From Rhodococcus qingshengii (GTDB taxonomy: Bacteria; Actinomycetota; Actinomycetes; Mycobacteriales; Mycobacteriaceae): a DNA stretch of 64,000 bases. Position 1 is the stretch's first letter; the number at the start of each line of letters is the position of its first letter. Location of the stretch: contig NZ_JAJNCL010000003.1 in assembly GCF_021025955.1 (NCBI RefSeq), positions 620,001-684,000 on the forward strand, given 5' to 3'. The notes below the pieces were generated by a model. It ran no database searches. It saw only the letters and a program-made list of their open reading frames with translations, and was not told the origin of the DNA. The position numbers and the translations under genes are program-made. Shown here one piece after another: positions 43,017-51,592 of the stretch.

Positions 43017-43490
43017 ATGAATCTCGATGACGCTCGAACCGCATTCACCCGGCTCCGTGGATCGGAAAGTGGTGTTTCACCAGCAGAACTCGACGAAGTG
43101 TGGGCCGCGTTGGAGACCGTCGCCGCCGAAGAAATCCTCGGCGAATGGAAGGGTGACGACTTCGCCACCGGTCATCGTCTGCACGAAAAGCTGTTCGCGA
43201 GCCGTTGGTACGGCAAGACTTTCAATTCCGTCGAGGATGCCAAGCCGTTGATCTGTCGCGACAAGGACGGAAATCTCTATTCCGACGTCAAGGGCGGCAA
43301 CGGCGAAGCAAGCCTGTGGAACATCGAGTTTCGTGGCGAAGTCACGGCGACGATGGTCTACGACGGCGCGCCGATCTTCGACCACTTCAAGAAAGTCGAC
43401 GATTCGACGCTCATGGGCATCATGAACGGAAAATCGGCGTTGGTTCTCGACGGCGGGCAGCACTACTACTTCCTGCTCGAGCGAGCGTGA
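43017..43490 (+). CDS. GXWXG/DUF4334 protein
   Basis: A 157-aa soluble protein. The N-terminal part contains the GXWXG motif as LGEWKG at about residues 42-47, followed by GHRLHEKLFASRWYGKTF. The C-terminal DUF4334 domain has the TMVYDGAPIFDHFKKVDD and LMGIMNGK blocks near the end. The family is widespread in actinobacteria, has no established function and resembles lipocalin-like small-molecule binders. An AAGGAGAG ribosome-binding site precedes the ATG. It is the first gene of an operon with an alcohol dehydrogenase, so it may bind that enzyme's alcohol or aldehyde. Confidence 0.82.
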   Translation: MNLDDARTAFTRLRGSESGVSPAELDEVWAALETVAAEEILGEWKGDDFATGHRLHEKLFASRWYGKTFNSVEDAKPLICRDKDGNLYSDVKGGNGEASLWNIEFRGEVTATMVYDGAPIFDHFKKVDDSTLMGIMNGKSALVLDGGQHYYFLLERA

Positions 43491-43519
43491 TTCGCGCCGA
43501 ACAGAATTCGACGTCCTCC

Positions 43520-44608
43520 ATGCAGATGACAGCGGCGCTCTCACACGGCCCGCACTCCCCCTTCACGCTCGATACCGTCGAGATCGACGAACCCCGCACA
43601 GACGAGATCCTGGTTCGCATCGTCGCGACTGGCCTGTGTCACACAGATTTGTTCACGAAGTCGGTGCTACCGGAAAGACTCGGCCCCTGTGTGTTCGGAC
43701 ACGAAGGAGCGGGGGTGGTCGAGGCCATCGGCGCGTCAATCGACAGCATTGCACCCGGTGATCACGTGTTGCTGAGCTACCGCAGTTGCGGTGTGTGCAG
43801 GCAATGTCTCAGCGGCCATCGGGCGTACTGCGAAAGCTCACACGGGCTCAACAGCTCTGGCGCACGCATCGACGGCTCGACGCCGGTCCGGCGAAACGGG
43901 ACTCCGATACGGTCCGCATTCTTCGGCCAGTCCAGCTTCGCGGAATATGTCATCGCCTCTGCCGACAACACCGTCGTCGTCGATCCTGCAGTGGACCTGA
44001 CCGTCGCGGCTCCCCTCGGCTGCGGATTTCAAACCGGCGCGGGTGCCGTGCTGAATCTGCTTCGCCCCGAGCCCGACTCGACGTTTGTCGTTTTCGGAGC
44101 CGGCAGCGTCGGACTCGCAGCGCTGCTGGCGGCGAGGGCTGCCGGCGTTTCAACCCTGGTCGCCGTGGACCCCGTTGCGCAGCGGCGCGAACTCGCCGAG
44201 GAATTCGGCGCCGTCACTGTCGATCCCTCGACTGAAGATGTGATCGACGCGGTCCACTCCGCCACCGACGGAGGTTCGACACATTCCCTCGACACCACCG
44301 GAGTCGGCTCCGTGATCAATCAAGCCGTCGCATCACTCCGAGCACGGGGAACGCTGGCAGTGGTCGGACTCGGAGCATCCACGGTCGAGGTGAACATGGC
44401 CGACATCATGCTGAGCGGAAAGACAATTCGAGGATGCATCGAAGGTGAATCGGAAGTCTCGACGTTCATCCCCGAACTCGTCGAACTCTTCACCGAGGGT
44501 CGATTTCCGATCGACCGGTTGGTGACGCGCTACGCGTTCTCCGACATCGACAAAGCCGTCGAAGATCAAGCGTCGGGGCTCGTCATCAAACCGGTGCTCG
44601 TGTGGTGA
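43520..44608 (+). CDS. Zinc-dependent alcohol dehydrogenase (aryl-alcohol type)
   Basis: A 362-aa medium-chain dehydrogenase. Catalytic zinc ligands are Cys40 (GLCHTD) and His61-Glu62 (GHEGAGVVEAIG). Structural zinc cysteines are Cys90, 93, 96 and 104 in CGVCRQCLSGHRAYC. The NAD-binding motif FGAGSVGLAA lies near 187, followed by VDP as acidic coenzyme selector. It resembles XylB-type benzyl/aryl-alcohol dehydrogenases. ATG 43520 matches family length; a GTG at 43487 would overlap the DUF4334 stop (GTGA) and add 11 residues. It is probably induced when an alcohol or aldehyde relieves the upstream TetR. Confidence 0.9.
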   Translation: MQMTAALSHGPHSPFTLDTVEIDEPRTDEILVRIVATGLCHTDLFTKSVLPERLGPCVFGHEGAGVVEAIGASIDSIAPGDHVLLSYRSCGVCRQCLSGHRAYCESSHGLNSSGARIDGSTPVRRNGTPIRSAFFGQSSFAEYVIASADNTVVVDPAVDLTVAAPLGCGFQTGAGAVLNLLRPEPDSTFVVFGAGSVGLAALLAARAAGVSTLVAVDPVAQRRELAEEFGAVTVDPSTEDVIDAVHSATDGGSTHSLDTTGVGSVINQAVASLRARGTLAVVGLGASTVEVNMADIMLSGKTIRGCIEGESEVSTFIPELVELFTEGRFPIDRLVTRYAFSDIDKAVEDQASGLVIKPVLVW

Positions 44609-44618
44609 CTCGGCCGCC

Positions 44619-45203
44619 TCAGATTTCGGGAGCCGGTGCCTCGCCCTTGCTCTGCGGCTCGTGCTGCTTGAGTTCACCGCGCATCTTGTCGAGATCCTTG
44701 CCACGCTTTTTGTACAGGTAGCCGAGCGCAACGAGACCCAGGAACAACGCGACGCCGAGGACTGCACCAACAACGGAGGCTCCACGGAATCCGGGACCGT
44801 CGACGTCGAGGATCCGCTCGCCCGCGTGTGCTGCATTGTTGTTGCCGAGAACGACTGTCAAAGAAAGCAGATTCGGCAGCGCGAAGATCACACCCAACGC
44901 GAGAGCCGTGATCTGCATGATTCGAGCGTGCTTGCGCTTGCGCACCTGCCACACAGCCCGGAAGAAGAGCAGCGGGACCAGTGTGCAGACGAGACCGAAC
45001 AGCAGTCCCCACGCGATACCGGCGCTGAAGCTGCCGTTCGCGAGCGACGCGATGCGCTGTGCCCACCAACGTGGAAGGAAGGCGGCAAGGATGAAGTAGG
45101 CGATGACCAGGACCACCGCCATCACTGCGATCCCGATGGCCTTCTTCGCCCACGGCGGCATGCCCGGTTTTGCGGTGGTCGGTGAAGTTTCCGGTGTCGT
45201 CAT
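44619..45203 (-). CDS. Four-helix membrane protein (hypothetical permease-like)
   Basis: A 194-aa protein with about four hydrophobic helices (near 22-42, 60-85, 95-118 and 138-160), a polar Thr/Pro-rich N-terminus, and a charged, Lys/Glu-rich C-terminal tail that is probably cytoplasmic. It resembles mycobacterial proteins annotated loosely as permease. No transport motif is visible. It is convergent with the alcohol dehydrogenase, the stops being about 10 bp apart, and is preceded on its strand by the MmcQ gene (stop 46 bp from it? no: that gene ends at 45249), so it may be in the same transcript. Confidence 0.7.
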   Translation of the reverse strand: MTTPETSPTTAKPGMPPWAKKAIGIAVMAVVLVIAYFILAAFLPRWWAQRIASLANGSFSAGIAWGLLFGLVCTLVPLLFFRAVWQVRKRKHARIMQITALALGVIFALPNLLSLTVVLGNNNAAHAGERILDVDGPGFRGASVVGAVLGVALFLGLVALGYLYKKRGKDLDKMRGELKQHEPQSKGEAPAPEI

Positions 45204-45248
45204 GACAATTCCTCGTCTAGTCGGCGTTTGTACTGACGAATCTATCCG

Positions 45249-45626
45249 TTACGGGCGTTCCTCATCCGCATCGAGAACGATCCGGGCAAGCCGCTTCGGC
45301 GCAACGAGGGTGAACGAGGTGTAGATCCATTCCTCGAGCTGTGACCATTTCTCCTCGGAAACGTCGGTACCGATGTCGAGTGAAACCCACCCGTGGCGAC
45401 CGAGCCCGTAGCCGGCAGCGCTTGCGCCTGGTTCGGTGGCCACCACCGCTTCGGCTTCTTCCTTGCTCAACTTGACGGTCAAGGAGGTAGCTTCGAGGTT
45501 GCAGAACACGAAGTTCTTGCCGCGCACCCGAAACGTCGGGTGACCATCCCACGCTTCGATGTCGACACGCTCTGCCTCCGGCAGTGACAGCGAGATCTCT
45601 TCGAGTCGACGCATGTTGTCAGGCAT
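45249..45626 (-). CDS. MmcQ/YjbR-family protein
   Basis: A 125-aa small soluble protein of the MmcQ/YjbR (CyaY-like fold) family: LSLPEAERVDIEAWDGHPTF, VRGKNFVFCNLE, LTVKLSKEEAEAVV and GRHGWVSLDI are characteristic. Members bind DNA or partners, but their biochemical role is unclear. ATG 45626 fits family length; an open frame to 45710 looks like extension without conservation. The stop is 46 bp before the start of the four-helix membrane protein gene on the same strand. Confidence 0.82.
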   Translation of the reverse strand: MPDNMRRLEEISLSLPEAERVDIEAWDGHPTFRVRGKNFVFCNLEATSLTVKLSKEEAEAVVATEPGASAAGYGLGRHGWVSLDIGTDVSEEKWSQLEEWIYTSFTLVAPKRLARIVLDADEERP

Positions 45627-45726
45627 GGAGATGATTGTGCACGCTTCGCTACTGGGCTTCACACTCGCGACACAGCTAGGCTCGGCGACGACCGCGTTAC
45701 CGAACTCCAATCATGGGGAGAGTGGC

Positions 45727-46173
45727 ATGCGCACGTTAGTTCATCTGGTTCTGTTGATTTGTGGGATCGCCGTAGCCGTCGGCTCGTTCATGTACGTTCT
45801 GGCCGGCGTCAAACCGGGCAACGTTCGTCTCGAGGACCTGCGGGACGGTTTTCCGGCGGGTTGGGCCATCGAGCAGATCAGTGATCAGTCGGTGACCATC
45901 TACCGTTCGATGGCGGTACTTCTGCTCGCCGCCGCCGTTTTGATTCTGATTGCCGCATTGTTCGGTTCTCGCATTGCAGCGTGGATCGGAATCATCGTGG
46001 GATTGGGAACTCTGGGCACGTTCTACTACCGAGTGAACGACCAATTCGACAACGTCATCAGGGAAAACTACTCCACGATCCTGACAAATCAGACAGGATT
46101 CATCTTGACGGCCGGCGGACTGATTCTCGCTCTCCTAGCGTGTCTGGTTCCCCGCGAGAAGACCCGAGCCTGA
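45727..46173 (+). CDS. Four-helix membrane protein (hypothetical)
   Basis: A 148-aa protein. The N-terminal hydrophobic segment (about 3-25) is followed by a soluble loop of about 40 residues (VKPGNVRLEDLRDGFPAGW), then three more helices (about 58-78, 82-96 and 123-140). GGGGAGAG lies 4-5 nt before the ATG 45727, which decides the start; the longer open frame upstream overlaps the divergent MmcQ gene. No family recognised; topology suggests a small integral membrane protein of unknown role. Confidence 0.75.
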   Translation: MRTLVHLVLLICGIAVAVGSFMYVLAGVKPGNVRLEDLRDGFPAGWAIEQISDQSVTIYRSMAVLLLAAAVLILIAALFGSRIAAWIGIIVGLGTLGTFYYRVNDQFDNVIRENYSTILTNQTGFILTAGGLILALLACLVPREKTRA

Positions 46174-46272
46174 CCGCTCGGCAACCGGAGGGTTACCGTC
46201 GACGCCGACATTCACTAGTGTCTGCAACAGCCGGGTACTGACGAGTAGTACCCCAGAAGAGGTAGGGCATCA

Positions 46273-46863
46273 ATGGCATCGCTTGACGACCTTCTATCCC
46301 AGATCCCCATCGACCAGATCGCGCAGCAACTCGGTGTGGACCAGGCAACTGCCGAATCGGCGGTCAAGACTGCACTTCCGACCCTCGTCGGTGGCCTGGG
46401 CGCTAACGCGCAGGATCCCGCCGGCGCAGCATCGCTGGAAAGCGCGTTGCAGTCGCACGCCGACACCAGCCTTCTCGACGACGGCGTCGACATCAGCAAA
46501 GTCGACACCGCTGACGGTCAGAAGATCGTCTCGAACATCTTCGGCGGCAACACCGATCAGGTCGCCAGCGCACTCGGCGGTGTCGGTGGCGACGGTGGAA
46601 ACGATCTGGTGAAGCAGTTGCTGCCAATCCTCGCTCCCATCGTCCTGGCTTACCTCGCCAAGCAGTTCACCGGTGGCGGAGCTGGCGCGCAGACCCAGGC
46701 CTCCGGTGGTGGCGGACTCGGGGATCTCCTCGGCGGAATTCTCGGCGGTGGTGGCAATTCCGGCGGCGGCATCGGCGGAGCACTCGGCGGCATCTTGGGC
46801 GGATCCGGTGGCGGCGGCCTCGGAGACCTGCTCGGCGGTCTCCTCGGCGGCGGCAAGAAGTAA
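46273..46863 (+). CDS. DUF937 (YidB-like) protein with glycine-rich tail
   Basis: A 196-aa protein. The N-terminal DUF937 domain begins MASLDDLLSQIPIDQIAQQL, with LPTLVGGLGANAQDPAGA and IFGGNTDQVASALGG blocks (about residues 1-140). The C-terminal 55 residues are a low-complexity repeat of the form GGGGLGDLLGGILGG, ending in KK. Glycine-rich tails of this kind are common in actinobacterial DUF937 proteins; the role is unknown. A GAAGAGG ribosome-binding site lies upstream, and a terminator follows the stop by 16 bp. Confidence 0.85.
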   Translation: MASLDDLLSQIPIDQIAQQLGVDQATAESAVKTALPTLVGGLGANAQDPAGAASLESALQSHADTSLLDDGVDISKVDTADGQKIVSNIFGGNTDQVASALGGVGGDGGNDLVKQLLPILAPIVLAYLAKQFTGGGAGAQTQASGGGGLGDLLGGILGGGGNSGGGIGGALGGILGGSGGGGLGDLLGGLLGGGKK

Positions 46864-46879
46864 GTCGCTCGACAGATTC

Positions 46880-46915
46880 GCACTGTGGCGATCCCGTTCG
46901 GGGTCGCCGCAGTGC
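46880..46915. terminator. Bidirectional intrinsic terminator
   Basis: 16-bp stem gcactgtggcgatccc / ggggtcgccgcagtgc, with two G-U-type mismatches and a 4-nt loop, lies between the DUF937 gene and the convergent MFS gene, 4 bp from the latter's stop. Confidence 0.75.
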
Positions 46916-46919
46916 ACTG

Positions 46920-48137
46920 TCAGTCGACCATCGAAGTTCGAAACATCTTCAGCGACAATGCAAACGCAACCAACAGCAGCGCGCCGACAAAGGCGCTGAC
47001 CCCACCCCAACCGCCGCCCGCGTACGCGAGACCCGCGAGGGCACCCGCCACGGACGAACCCGCGTAGTAGGCAAACAGATACAACGCCGACGCCTCGGCC
47101 CGGTGGTCGGTCGCGATCAACCCCACCCACCCGCTGGCCACCGAATGTGCCGCGAAGAATCCTCCGGTGAAGAGGAGCATTCCCACGAGTGTCAACGCCA
47201 GGTTGTCCGGAACGGTCAGTGCCAGCCCGATACCGATGACGACAACCGAGCCGAGCAGAACACTGCGCCTACCCAGCCGGTCCGAGGCCGCGCCGGCTAC
47301 CGCTGATGTGAAAGTACCGGCAAGGTAGAAAAGAAACACCAGCCCGACAAGTGCTTCAGGAAGGCCGAAAGGTGCTGCCGTGAGCCGAAATCCGAGGAAG
47401 TTGTAGATCGAGACGAAGCCGCCCATCAGGATGAAACCCAAGGCGAACAGCGTGCGCAGCGACGGGTTCGCAAGGTGGCGTCGTAGATTCGATGCTGTCG
47501 TGCGTAGCGATACAGGTTGCGGGCGAAAGAACTTCGACGCGGGCAACTTTCGGATCATGTCGAACGCGAACAACGCTGACAGCAGAGCCGCAGTCAGCAG
47601 TGCCCAACGCCAGGTACTGAAATCGACCACGGCCGACGGAACAAGCCGTCCGATCAATCCACCGATCGTCGTACCGGCGACGTACCTTCCCATCGCCGCA
47701 CCGAGGTCCTTCCGATCGACCTCCTCGGCCAGATAGGCCATCGCCACCGCCGGGACACCAGCCAGAGCCAATCCTTGTGCTGCGCGTCCGACCAGCAGAA
47801 CCTCGATCGTCGGACTCAGCGGCAGAAGCAAACCGATCACACAGGACGCCGACGCCGACGCGATCATCACCCGTGTGCGACCGAAACGCTCGGAGAGCGC
47901 ACTGGCGGGAATGATCGCCAACGCCAGCATGCCCGTCGTCGCCGAGACGGAAAGCGCAGACACCGCCGGCGAGATGTCGAAGCCTTCCGCGAACGCGGGG
48001 AGCAATGCCTGTGCCGCGTACATCGAGATGAACGTCGACAGTCCAGCCGCGAACAACGCAACGGTCACCGTGCGATACCCGGCGGATCCCCGGCGAAGCG
48101 GCGCCACCTCGGATTCGATCACATTCTCGACAGTCAC
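46920..48137 (-). CDS. MFS transporter (YnfM-like/DHA1)
   Basis: A 405-aa inner-membrane transporter of about 12 helices. ALSERFGRTRVMIASA is the motif A loop after helix 2, and the second half has SDRLGRRSVLLGS at the equivalent place. The start is GTG 48137: GGAGG lies 6 nt upstream, and a second GTG at 48140 is too close to it. It is divergent from a LysR gene, and a 9-5-9 palindrome lies in the 117-bp gap. This is a typical LysR-regulated efflux pair; the substrate is unknown. Confidence 0.88.
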   Translation of the reverse strand: MTVENVIESEVAPLRRGSAGYRTVTVALFAAGLSTFISMYAAQALLPAFAEGFDISPAVSALSVSATTGMLALAIIPASALSERFGRTRVMIASASASCVIGLLLPLSPTIEVLLVGRAAQGLALAGVPAVAMAYLAEEVDRKDLGAAMGRYVAGTTIGGLIGRLVPSAVVDFSTWRWALLTAALLSALFAFDMIRKLPASKFFRPQPVSLRTTASNLRRHLANPSLRTLFALGFILMGGFVSIYNFLGFRLTAAPFGLPEALVGLVFLFYLAGTFTSAVAGAASDRLGRRSVLLGSVVVIGIGLALTVPDNLALTLVGMLLFTGGFFAAHSVASGWVGLIATDHRAEASALYLFAYYAGSSVAGALAGLAYAGGGWGGVSAFVGALLLVAFALSLKMFRTSMVD

Positions 48138-48219
48138 CACGTACCTCCAGGCATCACTTACCTCCGGTAAGAATCTTCCCGCCGAGCTTCGACAAAAGAA
48201 AATGCATATACTTGGAGTT

Positions 48220-48242
48220 CTATATGCGCAGAACGCATATAG
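48220..48242. promoter_or_regulatory. LysR operator, CTATATGCG-N5-CGCATATAG
   Basis: Perfect 9-bp inverted repeat with a 5-nt spacer in the divergent LysR/MFS promoter region, ending 12 bp before the LysR ATG. A related partial site (tgcatata) lies at 48203-48210. LysR proteins typically bind T-N11-A palindromes plus a weaker second site, which this arrangement resembles. Confidence 0.65.
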
Positions 48243-48254
48243 ATTTGGTTCGTG

Positions 48255-49130
48255 ATGCTGACCGAAGACCTCGACTGGTTTGTCGTTCTCGCCGAAACCC
48301 AACAGGTGACCGCTACCGCGGATCTGACTCACCTGTCGCAGCCGACCCTTTCGCGCAAACTCGCACGCCTCGAACGGCAGATCGGCGTGACGCTCTTCGA
48401 CCGTCAGGGACGCCGACTCGAACTGAACCGGTACGGCGAGATCCTCTACGAACACGCTCGGACCGCGCTCCGCGCCCTCGACGCGGCGCAAACCGAAATC
48501 CAGTCGCTGGCGAGCCCCGAGAGCGGCACGGTCCGGCTCGACTTCCTCCACTCGTTCGGCACCTGGTTGGTGCCGCACATGCTGCGGGGATATCGCGTCG
48601 AGCATCCCGGGGTGCGATTCGAATTGCATCAGGACAGTGCACAGTTCCTGGTCGACAGAATTTCCGCCGGCACGTCCGACCTGGCCGTCGTCTCGCCGCA
48701 GCCGCGTGATCCGCAGGTGGCGTGGATGCAAATCGCTCAGCAGTCACTGGCATTGGCCGTTCCGGCTGATCATCGCTTTGCAAAGTTGCATTCGGTCGAG
48801 CTTGCGGACGCGGCCGACGAACCGTTCATCGGTATGCATCCGAACTTCGGGATGCGAAGAATTCTCGATGAACTGTGCGCGGCCGCAGGATTCACTCCGA
48901 ATTTCGTCTTCGAGAGCAGTGAGCTGGCAACGGTCGGCGGACTGGTCTCCGCGTCCTTCGGCGTCTCGGTCATGCCGGTTCAGGATCCACCGATCTGGGC
49001 CGAAGGAGTCGTCTACGTACCGATCGAAGGAGCACAGCGAAAAATAGGCCTGATCTGGTCGAAGAGCCGCGAGCTGTCCGACCCCGCCCGGACGTTCCGC
49101 GACTACGTCCAAAGAACGACTTGGTCGTGA
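48255..49130 (+). CDS. LysR-family transcriptional regulator
   Basis: A 291-aa regulator. The N-terminal winged helix-turn-helix is at about residues 16-55 (TATADLTHLSQPTLSRKLAR then LERQIGVTLFDRQGRRLEL). The effector domain starts near SGTVRLDFLHSFGTWLVPHM and includes FELHQDSAQFLVDRISAGTS. ATG 48255 is chosen over the GTG one codon upstream; neither has a ribosome-binding site. It is divergent from the MFS gene that it probably controls through the palindrome between them. Confidence 0.9.
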   Translation: MLTEDLDWFVVLAETQQVTATADLTHLSQPTLSRKLARLERQIGVTLFDRQGRRLELNRYGEILYEHARTALRALDAAQTEIQSLASPESGTVRLDFLHSFGTWLVPHMLRGYRVEHPGVRFELHQDSAQFLVDRISAGTSDLAVVSPQPRDPQVAWMQIAQQSLALAVPADHRFAKLHSVELADAADEPFIGMHPNFGMRRILDELCAAAGFTPNFVFESSELATVGGLVSASFGVSVMPVQDPPIWAEGVVYVPIEGAQRKIGLIWSKSRELSDPARTFRDYVQRTTWS

Positions 49131-49258
49131 AAGTGCCCCCGGATAACTACGGATCGGTAACATCCCTCTAGGGGAGCAATTTTCATGCCATTCTTTTCAA
49201 ACCTACGGTGCCGTAGGCTGGGGCGAAGTCGCGCATTCACTCAACATGGAGGCAAGAA

Positions 49259-50218
49259 ATGACGAGGATTCTGACGCAGCTGGAGCTGCTACAAGAGCTG
49301 CAGCCGGTTGCCGAGGAGAACGTCAACCGCCACATCTCCATGGCCAAGGAATGGCATCCACACGACTACGTTCCGTGGGACGAGGGTCGTAACTTCGCAG
49401 CCATGGGCGGCGAGGACTGGAGTCTCGAGCAGTCACAACTCGGCGAGGTAGCTCGCGCCGCGATGATCACCAATCTGCTCACCGAGGACAACCTGCCGTC
49501 GTACCACCGCGAGATCGCCGAGAACTTTTCGCAGGACGGTGCCTGGGGAACGTGGGTCGGCCGGTGGACCGCCGAGGAGAACCGTCACGGCATCGTGATG
49601 CGTGACTACCTCGTCGTCACGCGCGCAGTCGACCCCGTCGAGCTCGAGCGCTTCCGCATGGAACACATGACAAACGGTTACAGCGCGCCCATCGACGAGG
49701 GTGACGCCGGCCTGCTGCACTCGGTCGCCTACGTGACCTTCCAGGAACTCGCGACGCGCGTCAGCCATCGCAACACCGGCAAGGCCTGCGACGAGCCGAT
49801 TGCCGACAAGATGCTTCAGCGCATCGCGGCCGACGAGAACCTGCACATGATCTTCTACCGCAACATCTGCGCCGCCGCGCTCGATCTTGCTCCCGACCAG
49901 GCTCTCAAGGCTGTGGCGAACATCGTCCAGAACTTCCAGATGCCCGGCGCCGGCATGCCGAACTTCCGTCGTAACGGCGCTCTCATGGCCAAGCACGGCA
50001 TCTACGACCTTCGCCAGCACCTCGACGAGGTCGTCTGGCCTGTCCTGCGCAAGTGGAACATCTTCGAGCGCAACGATTTCAGCGCCGAAGGCGAGAACAC
50101 GCGCGAAGAGTTGGCGGCCTTCCTCGAGAGCCTCGCCGCCAACGCGACGAAGTTCGAGGAACAGCGCGATCGCATGCTCGCACGCGAAGCCGCCAAGCGC
50201 GAACAGCAGGCTTCTTAG
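49259..50218 (+). CDS. desA1: Acyl-ACP desaturase, DesA1-like
   Basis: A 319-aa soluble diiron enzyme that introduces a double bond into acyl-ACP for mycolic or unsaturated fatty acid synthesis. Iron ligands are visible as EENRH at 106-110, the Glu163 region FQEL, and DENLH at 192-196 (two E-x-x-H motifs), with WTWVGRWT-type context (GTWVGRWTAEENRHG). AACATGGAGGC gives a good ribosome-binding site. The order desaturase, dus, LCP, phoU matches my recollection of M. tuberculosis Rv0824c-Rv0821c, which supports the DesA1 assignment over DesA2. Confidence 0.9.
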   Translation: MTRILTQLELLQELQPVAEENVNRHISMAKEWHPHDYVPWDEGRNFAAMGGEDWSLEQSQLGEVARAAMITNLLTEDNLPSYHREIAENFSQDGAWGTWVGRWTAEENRHGIVMRDYLVVTRAVDPVELERFRMEHMTNGYSAPIDEGDAGLLHSVAYVTFQELATRVSHRNTGKACDEPIADKMLQRIAADENLHMIFYRNICAAALDLAPDQALKAVANIVQNFQMPGAGMPNFRRNGALMAKHGIYDLRQHLDEVVWPVLRKWNIFERNDFSAEGENTREELAAFLESLAANATKFEEQRDRMLAREAAKREQQAS

Positions 50219-50234
50219 TTTCACCGGCTATTCT

Positions 50235-50264
50235 GTGCCCGGTACCGGATTCGGTACCGGGCAC
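50235..50264 (+). terminator. Terminator-like hairpin after the desaturase gene
   Basis: Perfect 12-bp stem gtgcccggtacc / ggtaccgggcac with a 6-nt loop, then TTCCAATT. It lies 16 bp after the desaturase stop and 35 bp before dusB, so it may partly separate the two transcripts. Confidence 0.65.
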
Positions 50265-50299
50265 TTCCAATTGTCACAAGTATTTGTTCAGAGGTAGAC

Positions 50300-51442
50300 A
50301 TGTCATCCCTTCGTATCGGTTCACTCGAGCTGCACAGCCCCGTGGTCCTCGCACCCATGGCGGGCGTCACCAACGTCGCCTTCCGCACGCTGTGTCGTGA
50401 ACTCGAACTCGAACGTGCAGGCAGCACGTCCGGGCTCTACGTCTGTGAGATGGTCACCGCACGCGCGCTCGTCGAACGCCAGCCCGCCACGATGCACATG
50501 ACCACGTTCGGCCCGACCGAAACGCCCAGGTCGCTGCAGCTGTACACCGTCGACCCGGATACGACGTACGCCGCAGCCAAGATGATCGTCGACGAGAACA
50601 TGGCCGATCACATCGACATGAACTTCGGCTGCCCGGTACCGAAGGTGACCCGCAAGGGCGGCGGATCCGCGCTGCCGTACAAGCGTCGACTGTTCGGACA
50701 GATCGTCGCGGCAGCCGTGCGCGCCACCGAAGGCACCGACATCCCGGTCACCGTCAAGATGCGCGTCGGTATCGACCCGGAGCATCACACACACCTCGAC
50801 GCCGGCCGGATCGCCGCAGCTGAAGGCGCCGCTGCCGTCGCGCTTCACGCACGAACCGCGTCGCAGCGCTACTCCGGCACCGCCGACTGGAACGAGATCA
50901 CGCGCCTCAAGGAACACGTCACCGACGTTCCGATCCTCGGCAACGGCGACATCTTCGACGCCTCGGATGCTGCCCGCATGATGAACGAGACCGGCTGCGA
51001 CGGCGTCGTCGTCGGACGCGGCTGCCTCGGACGGCCATGGCTGTTCGCGGAACTCAGCGCAGCTCTCAACGGACAACAGATCGCCACGCCGCCGACGCTC
51101 GGCGAAGTCACCAAGATCATCGCCCGTCACGCCCAACTGCTCGCCGCGCATCACGGTGAAATGAAGGGCTTGCGCGAACTTCGCAAGCACGTCTCCTGGT
51201 ACATGCGTGGGTTCCCGGTCGGATCGGATCTACGGGTCTCGATGGCTTTGGTCAGCACGTTGTCCGAACTGGACGACCTGCTCGGACAGCTCGATCACGA
51301 CGTCCCGTTCCCCAAGGACGCCGAAGGCCCGCGCGGACGCCAAGGCTCACCCGGTCAGGTAGCACTCCCGGAAGGTTGGCTCGACGATCCCGAGGACGAC
51401 CTTGTGCCGGTGGGAGCAGACATGATGCACTCTGGCGGCTAG
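50300..51442 (+). CDS. dusB: tRNA-dihydrouridine synthase
   Basis: A 380-aa FMN- and NADPH-dependent enzyme that reduces uridine in the tRNA D-loop. The N-terminal PVVLAPMAGVTNVAFR is the FMN-barrel start. The catalytic cysteine is in NFGCPVPKVTRKGGGSAL (about residues 107-124), followed by VTVKMRVGID, ALHARTASQRYSGTADW and the phosphate-binding VVVGRGCLGRPWLF. The C-terminal helical RNA-binding domain follows and ends in a charged tail. The gene sits between the desaturase and LCP genes as in mycobacteria. Confidence 0.93.
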   Translation: MSSLRIGSLELHSPVVLAPMAGVTNVAFRTLCRELELERAGSTSGLYVCEMVTARALVERQPATMHMTTFGPTETPRSLQLYTVDPDTTYAAAKMIVDENMADHIDMNFGCPVPKVTRKGGGSALPYKRRLFGQIVAAAVRATEGTDIPVTVKMRVGIDPEHHTHLDAGRIAAAEGAAAVALHARTASQRYSGTADWNEITRLKEHVTDVPILGNGDIFDASDAARMMNETGCDGVVVGRGCLGRPWLFAELSAALNGQQIATPPTLGEVTKIIARHAQLLAAHHGEMKGLRELRKHVSWYMRGFPVGSDLRVSMALVSTLSELDDLLGQLDHDVPFPKDAEGPRGRQGSPGQVALPEGWLDDPEDDLVPVGADMMHSGG

Positions 51443-51476
51443 CGACAACACGCCGTCGGATTACTCACATCACTTT

Positions 51477-51493
51477 CTGAGTGGAGCACTCAG
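51477..51493. other. Small palindrome downstream of dusB
   Basis: CTGAGTG-GAG-CACTCAG, a perfect 7-bp inverted repeat with a 3-nt loop, lies 35 bp after the dusB stop and about 100 bp before the LCP start. It has no U-tract. It may be a weak terminator or an operator. Confidence 0.35.
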
Positions 51494-51592
51494 GATTCAC
51501 CAGTAATATGGCTCCAGCTTCGTCGACAACCGGTTGACGCCGGCATCTGAATGACGAGTTACTGACAGTCGACGACGGGACAGGTTGCATCG

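Noticed and set aside
48138-48731. Upstream extension of the MFS frame into the LysR gene
   Set aside because: The added 200 residues are antisense to lysR; GTG 48137 has GGAGG at proper spacing.
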